A DNA stretch of 64,000 nucleotides from Clostridiales bacterium. Lineage in GTDB: Bacteria > Bacillota > Clostridia > Christensenellales > Pumilibacteraceae. A program made the position numbers and the translations under genes. This document shows positions 55,134 to 64,000 of this stretch, in pieces; position 1 is the first letter of the stretch, and the number at the start of each line of letters is the position of its first letter. Where the stretch lies: assembly GCA_022508485.1 (NCBI GenBank), contig JAFLVD010000001.1, positions 62,001-126,000 of the forward strand, in the 5' to 3' direction. Under the pieces are notes generated by a model, which saw nothing but the letters and a program-made list of their open reading frames with translations, did not search any database and was not told the DNA's origin.

Positions 55134-56269
55134 CAGCCTTCCCCTGCTTTGTTTATCGGACCGTCGGCGGCGCTCTCCGACTTAATGATTGTGCCTTTAT
55201 TGGACTTATGCCTATTTTCGTCGAACAGCGTAAGCGTAAAAATAAAGGTCGCGCCGGCGCCGCGGCTTGATTCTATCCAAATAACCTCTCCGTGCTCGTC
55301 GATAATCTTTTTGACGATGGAAAGCCCCAGGCCCGATCCTTTTGCTTTGACCGGCGAGCGTGATTTGTCGGTCATGTAAAAGGTATCCCAAACAAGCATT
55401 TGGTCCTTTTTGCTTATTCCGTAGCCGAAGTCCTTAACTTTAACGTACACCTTGTTTGCGTGAATACTTGTCGTAAGAAGTATTCTCGAATACGACGGCG
55501 AGTATTTTATGGCATTATCCACAAGGTTATTTATAACCTGAATAATCTTGTCCTTATCGGCATAGACGTAGCATATTTCACGCGCGAAATCGACGTTGAT
55601 TTGAAGAACCTTTTTAATAAGCGCAGGCTCGAACCGCACTGCCACCTCGCTTATAATATCGTTTATGTTAAATTTAGTGTACACAAGCGGATTCTTGCCC
55701 GATTCGAGCCGCGATAAATCGAGCATGGAATTGATGAGCGAGTTTAGTCGCTTTGTCTCGCTAAGCGCGATTTTAAGGTATTTTTCCTTATCCTCTTCGG
55801 TTGCCGTTCCGTCGAGGACCGCTTGTAAAAAGCCTTGAACGGAGGTAAGCGGCGAACGAAGCTCGTGCGAAGCGTTGGCAACGAATTGTTTACGACCCTG
55901 CTCTAATCTTTTGTACTCTTCCGCCGCGGAATTTATCGAGTCGACAAGCTCGGTTACGGTATTGTCTACGGAAGCGCTATTTTCCTTAACGTCGTAAGAA
56001 TCGTTATTCGACAGCTTTTTCAGCTTTTTATTCGCGCTCGACAGCCTGCCGTACACCAAAAAATGTGAAATTACAAGAAAAACAACGGTCTCGAACGCCG
56101 CCGCAAATATAATAACTACAATAAGAACGCGCTGCGTTTCGACATGGTCGATTGTCGGATAAAGATAATACATCGGAAAAAAAACGGTGGAAAATATGAT
56201 AACCGCGCCGATAATTACTCTGAAAATATGAGATTTGACAAATCTTTTTAACGCCGAAAAAAACCGCAC
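55133..56269 (-). CDS. Sensor histidine kinase with very short outside loop
   Basis: 378 residues. Two membrane helices (about 17-37 and 48-70) are joined by only about ten outside residues, so it has no real extracellular sensor domain. A HAMP-like linker leads to His135 in the H-box NASHELRSPL. The ATPase domain follows with the N-box (QVINNLVDNAIKYS), DFGYGI and GSGLGLSIVKKI. It pairs with the OmpR-type regulator one base upstream. The design resembles intramembrane-sensing kinases; its signal is unknown, and PhoR-like kinases are the nearest guess. Confidence 0.93.
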   Translation of the reverse strand: MRFFSALKRFVKSHIFRVIIGAVIIFSTVFFPMYYLYPTIDHVETQRVLIVVIIFAAAFETVVFLVISHFLVYGRLSSANKKLKKLSNNDSYDVKENSASVDNTVTELVDSINSAAEEYKRLEQGRKQFVANASHELRSPLTSVQGFLQAVLDGTATEEDKEKYLKIALSETKRLNSLINSMLDLSRLESGKNPLVYTKFNINDIISEVAVRFEPALIKKVLQINVDFAREICYVYADKDKIIQVINNLVDNAIKYSPSYSRILLTTSIHANKVYVKVKDFGYGISKKDQMLVWDTFYMTDKSRSPVKAKGSGLGLSIVKKIIDEHGEVIWIESSRGAGATFIFTLTLFDENRHKSNKGTIIKSESAADGPINKAGEG

Positions 56270-56270
56270 T

Positions 56271-56957
56271 CTAAAACACTTCTATTTTATAACCGACGCC
56301 CCAGACCGTGGTCAGCCGCCAATGCGGATTGTCGCCGAGCTTTTCCCTGATTCGTTTGATATGCACGTCGACGGTACGCGAGTCGCCGTTGTAGTTTTGT
56401 CCCCAAACCTGCTTTAACAGATCGTCGCGAGTAAAAACGTGCATAGGCGTTTTTACAAGCGTATATAATAGCTCGATTTCCTTAGGCGGCATGTCGACGA
56501 TATTGCCGTCAAGCGTAACCGTAAAATTATCGATATTGACCGAAAGGTTAAACAAATCGATTTTTTTATCCGATTTGGGCTTAATGCGCCGCAGAACTGC
56601 GCGAATACGCGCAATAAGCTCTTGCGGATCAAACGGTTTTGTTATGTAATCGTCGGCGCCGCAATCGAGTCCCGAGATTTTATCCATAGGTTCGCCGCGC
56701 GCGGACAGCATAATTACCGGAATGTTGGAAAAGGTCCGAAGCTCTTTAAGAGTTTCGAAGCCGTCTATACCCGGCATCATTATGTCGAGAAGAAGCACGT
56801 CGTGTTTATTTTCGCGCAGAACGGAAAGTCCGGTTTCTCCGTCATGGTAATAATCGACGGCAAATCCGTCTTTATCGAGATACAATGCAATAAGCTGGCA
56901 GATATTTTCGTCATCATCGATAATAATAACTTTTGTTTTGTTTTGTGCCTTATCCAT
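56271..56957 (-). CDS. OmpR-family response regulator
   Basis: 228 residues: receiver domain with the acidic DDD cluster near 14-16, phosphorylated Asp58 in LLLDIMMPG, conserved Ser/Ala and Lys (ITKPFDPQEL), then the winged-helix DNA-binding domain ending in RTVDVHIKRIREKLG and TVWGVGYKI. It overlaps the upstream unknown gene by eight bases and is followed by its kinase after one base. PhoP-like in sequence, but the regulon cannot be told. Confidence 0.95.
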   Translation of the reverse strand: MDKAQNKTKVIIIDDDENICQLIALYLDKDGFAVDYYHDGETGLSVLRENKHDVLLLDIMMPGIDGFETLKELRTFSNIPVIMLSARGEPMDKISGLDCGADDYITKPFDPQELIARIRAVLRRIKPKSDKKIDLFNLSVNIDNFTVTLDGNIVDMPPKEIELLYTLVKTPMHVFTRDDLLKQVWGQNYNGDSRTVDVHIKRIREKLGDNPHWRLTTVWGVGYKIEVF

Positions 56958-57474
56958 TTATCAAAATCCTATTTTTGTGTATAAGTAATATTTTGTCTTC
57001 TTCCGTTTCCGTGTCGCCTACCACATTGCAGTTATAATAACGTTTGAAGATAGCGCCGAGTATAAGTACAGTAGATTCCACTTCCCCACATTCTTCGTCA
57101 GACAGAGTAACGAAAAGCATTTTTGACGCAAGAGCGCGGAAAGATCCGTTAAGTTCGATTACCTTTTTAATATTCGATTTAACAAACGCGTTTTCTATTC
57201 CGTACCGCTCAGACACAAAGGTAAGCCCGTTATCAAGATTTAAGCCGTTGTCGCAAACTAAATAGTATTGCATAAGCTTTGCAAGATATCTGTAACCGAG
57301 AAGCGTAATGTCGAATTTAAGATAAGCGAGCATTTCCCTTACGAGAAAATAAAACCTGTCTATCGAAACGTCGGCTTCCGGCACGGAATGATTAAAGATG
57401 TAGCCGTTAAGGTCGAAATGCGACCAGTCGATATCGTTGCCTATTAAGTACGGATTGTTCGATAAGTCGTTCAA
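56950..57474 (-). CDS. Unknown 174-residue protein upstream of the two-component system
   Basis: Soluble, mixed alpha/beta, no signal or recognised motif. It overlaps the gene before by four bases and the response regulator after by eight, so its translation is tied to the regulator. Its composition and length next to another unknown of similar size suggest a related pair, perhaps products that assist or modulate signalling. No family assigned. Confidence 0.7.
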   Translation of the reverse strand: MNDLSNNPYLIGNDIDWSHFDLNGYIFNHSVPEADVSIDRFYFLVREMLAYLKFDITLLGYRYLAKLMQYYLVCDNGLNLDNGLTFVSERYGIENAFVKSNIKKVIELNGSFRALASKMLFVTLSDEECGEVESTVLILGAIFKRYYNCNVVGDTETEEDKILLIHKNRILING

Positions 57475-57974
57475 AAGCTTTGCCCTTCACTGTAAAAAAT
57501 TACTCGTACATAGGCGGATAAATCCACGAGCGCGTCCTTCGCCGTTTGCGGCTCGGTGCGAGTAAGATACTTTATCCGCTCGTACATATCGAGATTGAAA
57601 ACATTAAAGCATCTGTCAAGTCGGTGCGAAATCGCTTTTTCGCTAACACTCATTTTGCTTGCGGCAAAGGTCAAAACCTTAGCCAGCTCGTCGCGCGGCC
57701 TAACCGCGAGCGTTTCGATAAGTTTTGCGACAAGCGCGATATATTCCGAGTCAACGCCTACGAAAAGCAGAAGTTTTATTATAAACGGACGGAGAGCCTC
57801 TCTGCGTTTGTACGGAATAACGGAGTCGGTCGGCGATAAGGATAACGAGCTTACCGCTTCGCATTCAAACGCGTCGATTAAATCATCGTACCAGTACTCG
57901 CCGTAAGAATTGTCTATGTATTTACCGAGCGGAGAGCGCAACAGTACGGATTCGGAATAACGAGAATCACTCAT
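57471..57974 (-). CDS. Unknown 167-residue protein with a possible Spo0A-C-like helical region
   Basis: All-helical and soluble. A segment (about 60-135) runs through LLLFVGVDSEYIA, a helix, AKVLTFAASKMSVSEKAISHRLDRCFNVF. By eye its spacing resembles the Spo0A DNA-binding domain, where a helix precedes a SRVERAIRHAIE recognition helix. The match is weak and I would not name it. Overlaps with the HIT gene (eight bases) and the next gene (four bases) place it in the same operon. Confidence 0.65.
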   Translation of the reverse strand: MSDSRYSESVLLRSPLGKYIDNSYGEYWYDDLIDAFECEAVSSLSLSPTDSVIPYKRREALRPFIIKLLLFVGVDSEYIALVAKLIETLAVRPRDELAKVLTFAASKMSVSEKAISHRLDRCFNVFNLDMYERIKYLTRTEPQTAKDALVDLSAYVRVIFYSEGQSF

Positions 57975-58320
57975 CTACCGTAAAACCGCCTATACCGAGC
58001 TTTTGACCGCCCAAAAGGTGGATATGGAGATGCGGAACGGTCTGGACTGCGTCGTCGCCCTGATTGACTATTACCCTATACCCGTTTTCGAGTCCGAGCG
58101 ACGGGGCAAGCTCTGCGATTTTGGAAATACATTTGGCGAGATTTGCCGCGTCGCCAACCGTCATTTCCGAAAAATACTTATAGTGCTTTTTGGGAATTGC
58201 AAGATAATGTTTTTTCGCGCGAGGATTGACGTCGGCTATAATAATCATAAGGTCGTCCTCGTAAAATTTTTTGGAAGGAATCTCGCCTTTTATAATTTTA
58301 CAAAAGATACAATTGTCCAT
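57967..58320 (-). CDS. HIT-family nucleotide hydrolase
   Basis: 117 residues from ATG 58320, with CGAGGTG six bases upstream as ribosome site; a longer frame starts at 58329. It opens with NCIFCKIIKGEIPS and ends with the histidine triad PHLHIHLLGG, typical of HinT-like purine nucleoside phosphoramidases. It is the first gene of the operon that runs to thiI. Confidence 0.94.
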   Translation of the reverse strand: MDNCIFCKIIKGEIPSKKFYEDDLMIIIADVNPRAKKHYLAIPKKHYKYFSEMTVGDAANLAKCISKIAELAPSLGLENGYRVIVNQGDDAVQTVPHLHIHLLGGQKLGIGGFTVDE

Positions 58321-58338
58321 AATAAACACCTCGCAACA

Positions 58339-58367
58339 ATTATACTACTTTGTTAACAATTTTGCAA
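58339..58367 (-). promoter_or_regulatory. Sigma-A promoter of the HIT-to-thiI operon
   Basis: On the minus strand TTGCAA (58367-58362) and TATAAT (58344-58339) are 17 bases apart, about 19 bases before the HIT start codon. Confidence 0.75.
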
Positions 58368-58391
58368 TATTTTACTTGATATTTTATAAAC

Positions 58392-58427
58392 AAAAAAAGA
58401 CGGCTCTAATTACATAGAACCGCCATT
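58392..58427 (-). terminator. Rho-independent terminator of eno
   Basis: On the minus strand a ten-base stem (58424-58415 with 58408-58399, including two G-U pairs) is followed by seven T residues (58398-58392), 25 bases after the eno stop. Confidence 0.85.
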
Positions 58428-58451
58428 TTGTGTTTTAGTCGTTTAAAAGAA

Positions 58452-59765
<1,314 letters not shown>

Positions 59766-59787
59766 TTATTTTGGTTTAACCGAATAA

Positions 59788-59816
59788 AGTATACCGCATC
59801 GAAATTCAAAAATCAA
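59788..59816 (-). promoter_or_regulatory. Sigma-A promoter of eno
   Basis: On the minus strand TTGATT (59816-59811) and TATACT (59793-59788) are 17 bases apart, about 40 bases before the eno ATG. Confidence 0.75.
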
Positions 59817-59866
59817 GCGTTTATACAAGATAATGAAAATCGCGATAACTCTTCGGCTTTGTTACA

Positions 59867-60223
59867 TTAAAGCTTCGTTACCCACAAACCGTGGAGAGTG
59901 CAGTACTCGTACGCCGCTTCAGCCTTTTCGCCGTCGCATAAAGCAAAGCAAGCCGCCGGCTTATCGGTGCAAGCGAGCTTACGGACGTGCGCACCGTAAT
60001 TGGTTTTAAGCACGATATAAGAAATAAAATGCTCTTCCGTCATGGGGTGAGCGACCGAACCAACGTCCACGCAAACGGTGTTGCCGTTTACTTTAACTAC
60101 GGGAACGTGCTTTTCGAGCGCGGCGTCGGTATCGTTTTCTTTAAGAAGGACAAATCCTTCCGCCTCGCAGCCGCAAAGGTCGAGGCGAAGATCGCCCGAC
60201 TTTTTATTGACGTATAATTTCAT
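59867..60223 (-). CDS. Superoxide reductase (desulfoferrodoxin family) without an intact centre I
   Basis: 118 residues from ATG 60223, with AAGGAG seven bases upstream (a frame from 60241 is not favoured). The iron-binding residues of the superoxide reductase centre are all present: His39 (after Glu37-Lys38), His59, His65, Cys108 and His111. The N-terminal stretch keeps the desulforedoxin length, but its four zinc/iron cysteines are reduced to Cys17 and Cys19, so centre I is lost. It reduces superoxide to peroxide without making oxygen, a common defence in anaerobes. Confidence 0.88.
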   Translation of the reverse strand: MKLYVNKKSGDLRLDLCGCEAEGFVLLKENDTDAALEKHVPVVKVNGNTVCVDVGSVAHPMTEEHFISYIVLKTNYGAHVRKLACTDKPAACFALCDGEKAEAAYEYCTLHGLWVTKL

Positions 60224-60315
60224 GATAATTCTCCTTGACAATTATTTTTTTCGCATTGTGCAATTAACTACAAAATAACATAATCGGATGAAAATGTCAA
60301 TCGGTATTTAGCCGT

Positions 60316-61518
60316 TTACGAAATACCGAGAAAGTCGAGACATTTTTCAAGCGCTATTATACCGTGCTCTATTGTAAGTCCGCCTTGGATATACGCAACG
60401 TAAGGCGGACGAATGGGTCCGTCGCACGACAATTCTATGGACGAGCCTTGTACGAACGCGCCTGCCGCCATAATAACTTGGTCGTCGTAGCCGGGCATAT
60501 CCCACGGCTCGGGCGTTACGAAGCTGTCGACCGGCGACGCGCTCTGAACGGCCTTGCAAAACTTTATAAGCGCTTCCTTATCCCCAAACTTAATAGAGCA
60601 AATTATATCGTCGTAGCACTCGCCCGTTTTCGGCATTGTCTCATAGCCGAGCGAACCGAATACCTCGGAAAACAGCATTGCCGTTTTTATCGCTTGCGCG
60701 GTCGTGTGCGGCGATAGGAACAATCCCTCGTAAAACAGTCTGTAATCGCCCGAATACGAGCCTACTTCCCTTCCTATTGACGGCGAAGTAAGCCTTCCTT
60801 CTATTTGCAAAATCGCTTGCTTGCTTCCGACGATATAGCCGCCGGTCGGGGCAATGCCGCCTCCCGGGTTTTTTATTAAAGAGCCGACAAGCGCGTCCGC
60901 CTTAGGTTCCGCGCTCTCGGTAAACTCGCCGTAGCAGTTATCTACAAGAACATAAGCGCCCGAAGCCTTTGCCAATTCGTATATCCCGTTTATCGTCTCG
61001 ACGGAAAGTGCTGGACGCATATCGTAACCGCGCGAGCGCTGAACTGCGACAACGGCCGGCTTATGCTTTTTTATTTCCGATTTTATCGAATCCATGTCCG
61101 GCTTTCCGTTTTTAAGCGGAACAATAACAGTATTTACGTTAAAATCTTTAAGCGAGCCGATATTTTCACCGAAAATTACGTCGTTTAAGGTATCGTACGG
61201 CGTGCCGGTGGCGCATAACAGAGTCTGTCCGGGGCGAAGCAGCCCGAAAAGCGCAATCGTGAGCGCATGCGTTCCAGAGGCGATTAAGGGCGACACAATA
61301 CCGTCCTCGCAGCCGAAAACGGTTGCGTACAGCTTATTAAGGGTATCTCTTGCCACGTCGTCGTAACCGTAGCCCGTGGTAGGCGCAAAGTGCCGAAGCG
61401 CGATACGGTGTTTATTAAACGCGTCCAAAACCCTGCGCTCGTTATTCAGCGCGATTTCGTCTACCTTTTTGAATTGTTTTTGCAGCGATTTTATCGCGTT
61501 TTCTATAAGTCTGTGCAT
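60316..61518 (-). CDS. YnbB-like PLP enzyme (methionine gamma-lyase family)
   Basis: 400 residues of fold type I PLP enzymes. ASGTHALTIALFGLLRPGQ, the PLP aspartate in VDNCYGEF, and the lysine in GSLIKNPGGGIAPTGGY define the YnbB (aluminium resistance protein) family. The reaction is not well known; these proteins are often named methionine gamma-lyase-like. The gene follows miaA by one base, the order mutL-miaA-ynbB known from Firmicutes. Confidence 0.9.
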   Translation of the reverse strand: MHRLIENAIKSLQKQFKKVDEIALNNERRVLDAFNKHRIALRHFAPTTGYGYDDVARDTLNKLYATVFGCEDGIVSPLIASGTHALTIALFGLLRPGQTLLCATGTPYDTLNDVIFGENIGSLKDFNVNTVIVPLKNGKPDMDSIKSEIKKHKPAVVAVQRSRGYDMRPALSVETINGIYELAKASGAYVLVDNCYGEFTESAEPKADALVGSLIKNPGGGIAPTGGYIVGSKQAILQIEGRLTSPSIGREVGSYSGDYRLFYEGLFLSPHTTAQAIKTAMLFSEVFGSLGYETMPKTGECYDDIICSIKFGDKEALIKFCKAVQSASPVDSFVTPEPWDMPGYDDQVIMAAGAFVQGSSIELSCDGPIRPPYVAYIQGGLTIEHGIIALEKCLDFLGIS

Positions 61519-61519
61519 G

Positions 61520-62431
61520 TTATTTCCTCAAAAAAACACTCACGGTCTGTTCGATTTTTTCCGTGTCCCGAGCGTCGATAAACACTTTGTCGAGTTTCAT
61601 ATTGTTAAAATAAGTTATCTGCCTCTTGGCGTAATTACGCGTTTTTTGTGAAACCAAAGACAATAGATCGTCGTACGGCATATCGGGATTTTCTACAATC
61701 TGCTTATAACCGAGCGCCTGCATCGAACCACAGTCGACGTAGCGCGTCAGCCCTTTAACTTCGTCTATAAGCCCTTTTTCGAACATTTTTTTTACACGCG
61801 CGTTTATCCTTTCGTATAAAAGTTCTCGCGGCAGCGTTACGACAACGGTGAGTGCGTCGAACGGCGGAGACGACTTTGAAGAAATAACGGATTTTGGCGC
61901 GCCCGTTAAATAAAAAATCTCGAGGGCGCGAACGGTGCGCTTAACGTCGTTACACGATATTTTTTCGGCGGCGGCTTTATCGACAATACGTAGCATATTA
62001 TGTAATGTTTTGCCGCCTAAAAAATGCCCGGCGGTTTTAAGCGCCGCTCTAACCGAGTCGTTTTTTGGCGTCCCTGCAAAATCGCAGCCCGAAAGCAACG
62101 AATAAACGTACATACCCGTTCCGCCGACGAGTATGGGAAGCTTTCCCGAGCGCGCCGTTTCTGTTACGGCGACCTTAGCAAGCTCGACGTACTCGCCCAC
62201 TGAAAAGTCCTTATCTCCGTCCGCAACGTCGATAAGCTTGTGAGTAATTCCGCGGCACTCTTCTTTTGTAAGCTTACCTGTGCCTATATCGAAGCCGCGG
62301 TAAATCTGCATGGAATCGGCGCCGATAAGCTCGCCGTTAAACTTTTCGGCAAGATTAAGCGCGATTTCAGACTTTCCGACGGCGGTACAACCTACTATAG
62401 CGACCGTTTTTATACGATTCGCTTGAACCAC
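61520..62431 (-). CDS. miaA: tRNA dimethylallyltransferase
   Basis: 303 residues. The P-loop GCTAVGKSEIAL, the GADSMQIYRGFDIGTGK block, LVGGTGMYVYSLL and the KTRNYAKRQITYF segment are present. It adds the dimethylallyl group to A37 of tRNAs reading UNN codons. Its start overlaps the end of mutL by 22 bases. Confidence 0.97.
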   Translation of the reverse strand: MVQANRIKTVAIVGCTAVGKSEIALNLAEKFNGELIGADSMQIYRGFDIGTGKLTKEECRGITHKLIDVADGDKDFSVGEYVELAKVAVTETARSGKLPILVGGTGMYVYSLLSGCDFAGTPKNDSVRAALKTAGHFLGGKTLHNMLRIVDKAAAEKISCNDVKRTVRALEIFYLTGAPKSVISSKSSPPFDALTVVVTLPRELLYERINARVKKMFEKGLIDEVKGLTRYVDCGSMQALGYKQIVENPDMPYDDLLSLVSQKTRNYAKRQITYFNNMKLDKVFIDARDTEKIEQTVSVFLRK

Positions 62432-64000
62432 TTTTCAATCTCCTTTTGAGAAAAGCATACGGCAATCGGTCTGCCGTGCGGACAAAACATGGCAATATTT
62501 CTCGCGGTCATCTCGGCAAGTAGCGCGTCGATCTCGGATTTATTCAGGTCGTCGATTTCGCCCTTGACGGCGGCCTTACACGCCGCCTGCATAAGCCGTT
62601 CGCGAAGCACCATAGGGCTTTTTTCGCGCGACGATATTGTAAGCAGGTCGGACACGAACGACTGTAAGTCAATCCCCACACACTCGAGAGGAACGGACGA
62701 TAACGCAAAAGTATTATCGCCGAAAGGCGAAAGCGAAAATCCGCAGTCCTCTATCAATTCCAAGTTGTCCGTTATAGTTTCCGCGTCGCTCGGCGACACG
62801 TCAAATACGAAGGGAACTATTAACGGCTGCGTTTTAAGCCGCTTGCTTTCGTACTCCGCCAGCAATCTGTCGTACAAAAGCTTTTCGTGTGCGGCGTGCT
62901 GATCGACAAAATAGCACTTGTCGCCCGATTCGAGTATCAAATACGTATTGAATAATTTTCCTACATATTTACATTCGGCGGCCGCAAAATGCTCTTTTTG
63001 CGAGTAGTCGACGACAGTTTCGTATACGTCTGCATATTTATCGGCAGTCGGCGGCGGATCGGGATTGGGATTATAGGTTGATTGCGGCTCTTCTCGCCGC
63101 GCGATAGTATCGTCCGAACTTGAAGAAGGCTGTCTCGGTATAATATCGAAGAACGAGCCGAGCGTATGACTTCTCGTAAATTCGGGTTCGGGTGAAGGCG
63201 CGTCTATATGAAAATCCTCGTCGGTAAGACGCTTCGCTTCGGTAAGGCGCGGCATAACCGCGTTTTTAATGGCGCGCGCGACAATGGACTTAATCTTTAC
63301 CGTGTCAGCAAACTTAACCTGCATTTTACTCGGATGAACGTTTACGTCCACCATATCGAACGGCATTTCGATATGAAGTACGAAAAGCGGATATTGCCGT
63401 TTCATAAGATACGGCATGTATACGGACAGCGCCGCATAGCAAATGTCCGAGCTTTCCACATACCTACCGTTAATAATTATGTTTTGATAATTGCGCGACG
63501 GCTTGGTAAACGTGGGAACGCACGTATACCCTACTATTTTAACGGGCGGTTCGTCAAGCTCGACTTTAAGCGTATTTTTAAGTACGGTATCACCGTAAAC
63601 GGCAAAAACTGCGCTTTGGAGTCCCTCGCCCGACGACGAAAAGTGTTTTGTTTCGCTCTCGAACTTGAAAACGATATTGGGATTTGCGAGGACGAGATGC
63701 TCTATAAGAGTAAAAATCTTAGTTTCTTCACGCGACGGCTTTGCCAAAAACTTTTTGCGCGCCGGAATTCTTTCGAACAGCTTTTCGACGGTAACGGTGG
63801 TACCGAGCTTTGCGCCGCATTCCTCGTGAGAGGAAAGCTTTCCGCCCACGTATGATACCTTTCCGCCCATTTCTGCCTCCGCGGTTCTCGAAACCATAGT
63901 AACGTCGGCAACGGCCGCGATGCTGGGAAGCGCCTCGCCTCTAAACCCGAGCGTGCCTATCGTGTCGAGATCCTCGATTTTTTTAATCTTGCTTGTGGCG
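62410..64000 (-). CDS. mutL: DNA mismatch repair protein MutL, N-terminus beyond the window
   Basis: The minus-strand frame is open to base 64000, so at least 529 complete codons are visible. It enters with the ATP-lid motif TSKIKK and TLGFRGEALPSIA (about 63945-64000), then GTTVTVEKLFERIPARKKFL and VDVNVHPSKMQVKF. A low-complexity linker follows, then the dimerisation domain with YFVDQHAAHEKLLYDRL and CPHGRPIA. The DQHAAHE and CPHGRP motifs suggest an endonuclease-type MutL. An internal ATG at 63897 is not the start, because conserved sequence continues upstream of it. Confidence 0.96.
   Translation of the reverse strand, partial: ATSKIKKIEDLDTIGTLGFRGEALPSIAAVADVTMVSRTAEAEMGGKVSYVGGKLSSHEECGAKLGTTVTVEKLFERIPARKKFLAKPSREETKIFTLIEHLVLANPNIVFKFESETKHFSSSGEGLQSAVFAVYGDTVLKNTLKVELDEPPVKIVGYTCVPTFTKPSRNYQNIIINGRYVESSDICYAALSVYMPYLMKRQYPLFVLHIEMPFDMVDVNVHPSKMQVKFADTVKIKSIVARAIKNAVMPRLTEAKRLTDEDFHIDAPSPEPEFTRSHTLGSFFDIIPRQPSSSSDDTIARREEPQSTYNPNPDPPPTADKYADVYETVVDYSQKEHFAAAECKYVGKLFNTYLILESGDKCYFVDQHAAHEKLLYDRLLAEYESKRLKTQPLIVPFVFDVSPSDAETITDNLELIEDCGFSLSPFGDNTFALSSVPLECVGIDLQSFVSDLLTISSREKSPMVLRERLMQAACKAAVKGEIDDLNKSEIDALLAEMTARNIAMFCPHGRPIAVCFSQKEIEKWFKRIV

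Overview
The window is bacterial chromosome from an endospore-forming member of the Firmicutes, class Clostridia in the broad sense. The evidence is spoIIAA-spoIIAB-sigF, spoVAC/D/E and yunB, a T-box in front of pheST, Gram-positive lipoprotein signals, MutS2, RNase Y and TmcAL. The many lipoproteins with BIG2 domains and the plant-galactan enzymes suggest an uncultured gut Clostridia lineage, possibly Christensenellales-like, but no 16S gene is present to settle this.

Layout. 1-444 is the end of rny. 706-5936 holds a membrane-anchored GH3 glycosidase with inverted domain order and a BIG2 lipoprotein. 6259-9031 is the sigF operon running into spoVAC and the first 222 codons of spoVAD. 9029-33776 is an inserted element of 24,748 bp (below). 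33777-34555 is the rest of spoVAD plus spoVAE. 34663-35993 holds a LoaP/NusG-like regulator and yunB. 36130-44197 is a T-box, pheS, pheT, a U32 protein and mutS2. 44199-49835 holds tmcAL and an unknown gene (minus strand), then pta, prmA, rsmE and mtaB. 50276-52246 is a class A penicillin-binding protein. 52261-58320 (minus strand) is one tightly overlapping operon: HIT protein, two unknowns, a response regulator and histidine kinase pair, a membrane protein, a cysteine desulfurase and thiI. 58452-64000 (minus strand) holds eno, a superoxide reductase, a YnbB-like PLP enzyme, miaA and mutL (cut by the window edge).

Main discovery. spoVAD is split in two by a 24.7 kb element. Its right end carries a large serine recombinase, and its cargo is a complete galactan utilisation system: AraC regulator, BIG2 lipoproteins, two GH53 endo-galactanases, a MalEFGK-type ABC transporter, GH42 beta-galactosidase, galT, galK, galE and galM. 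The attachment sites can be read directly. Both junctions align on a CC dinucleotide inside a proline codon. The two element arms form an imperfect inverted repeat centred exactly on that CC. Removing 24,748 bp restores an in-frame SpoVAD of 355 residues with the family sequence across the joint. The layout matches the skin element of sigK and the SPbeta/spsM case, but here the target is a forespore gene and the cargo is metabolic rather than phage-like.

How it may work (inference). While integrated, the cell has the galactan operon but no intact SpoVAD, which is needed for dipicolinate uptake into spores. Excision would restore SpoVAD at the cost of cutting the galactan operon out of the chromosome that receives the excision. 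The window therefore suggests a recombination switch linking plant-polysaccharide use to spore maturation.
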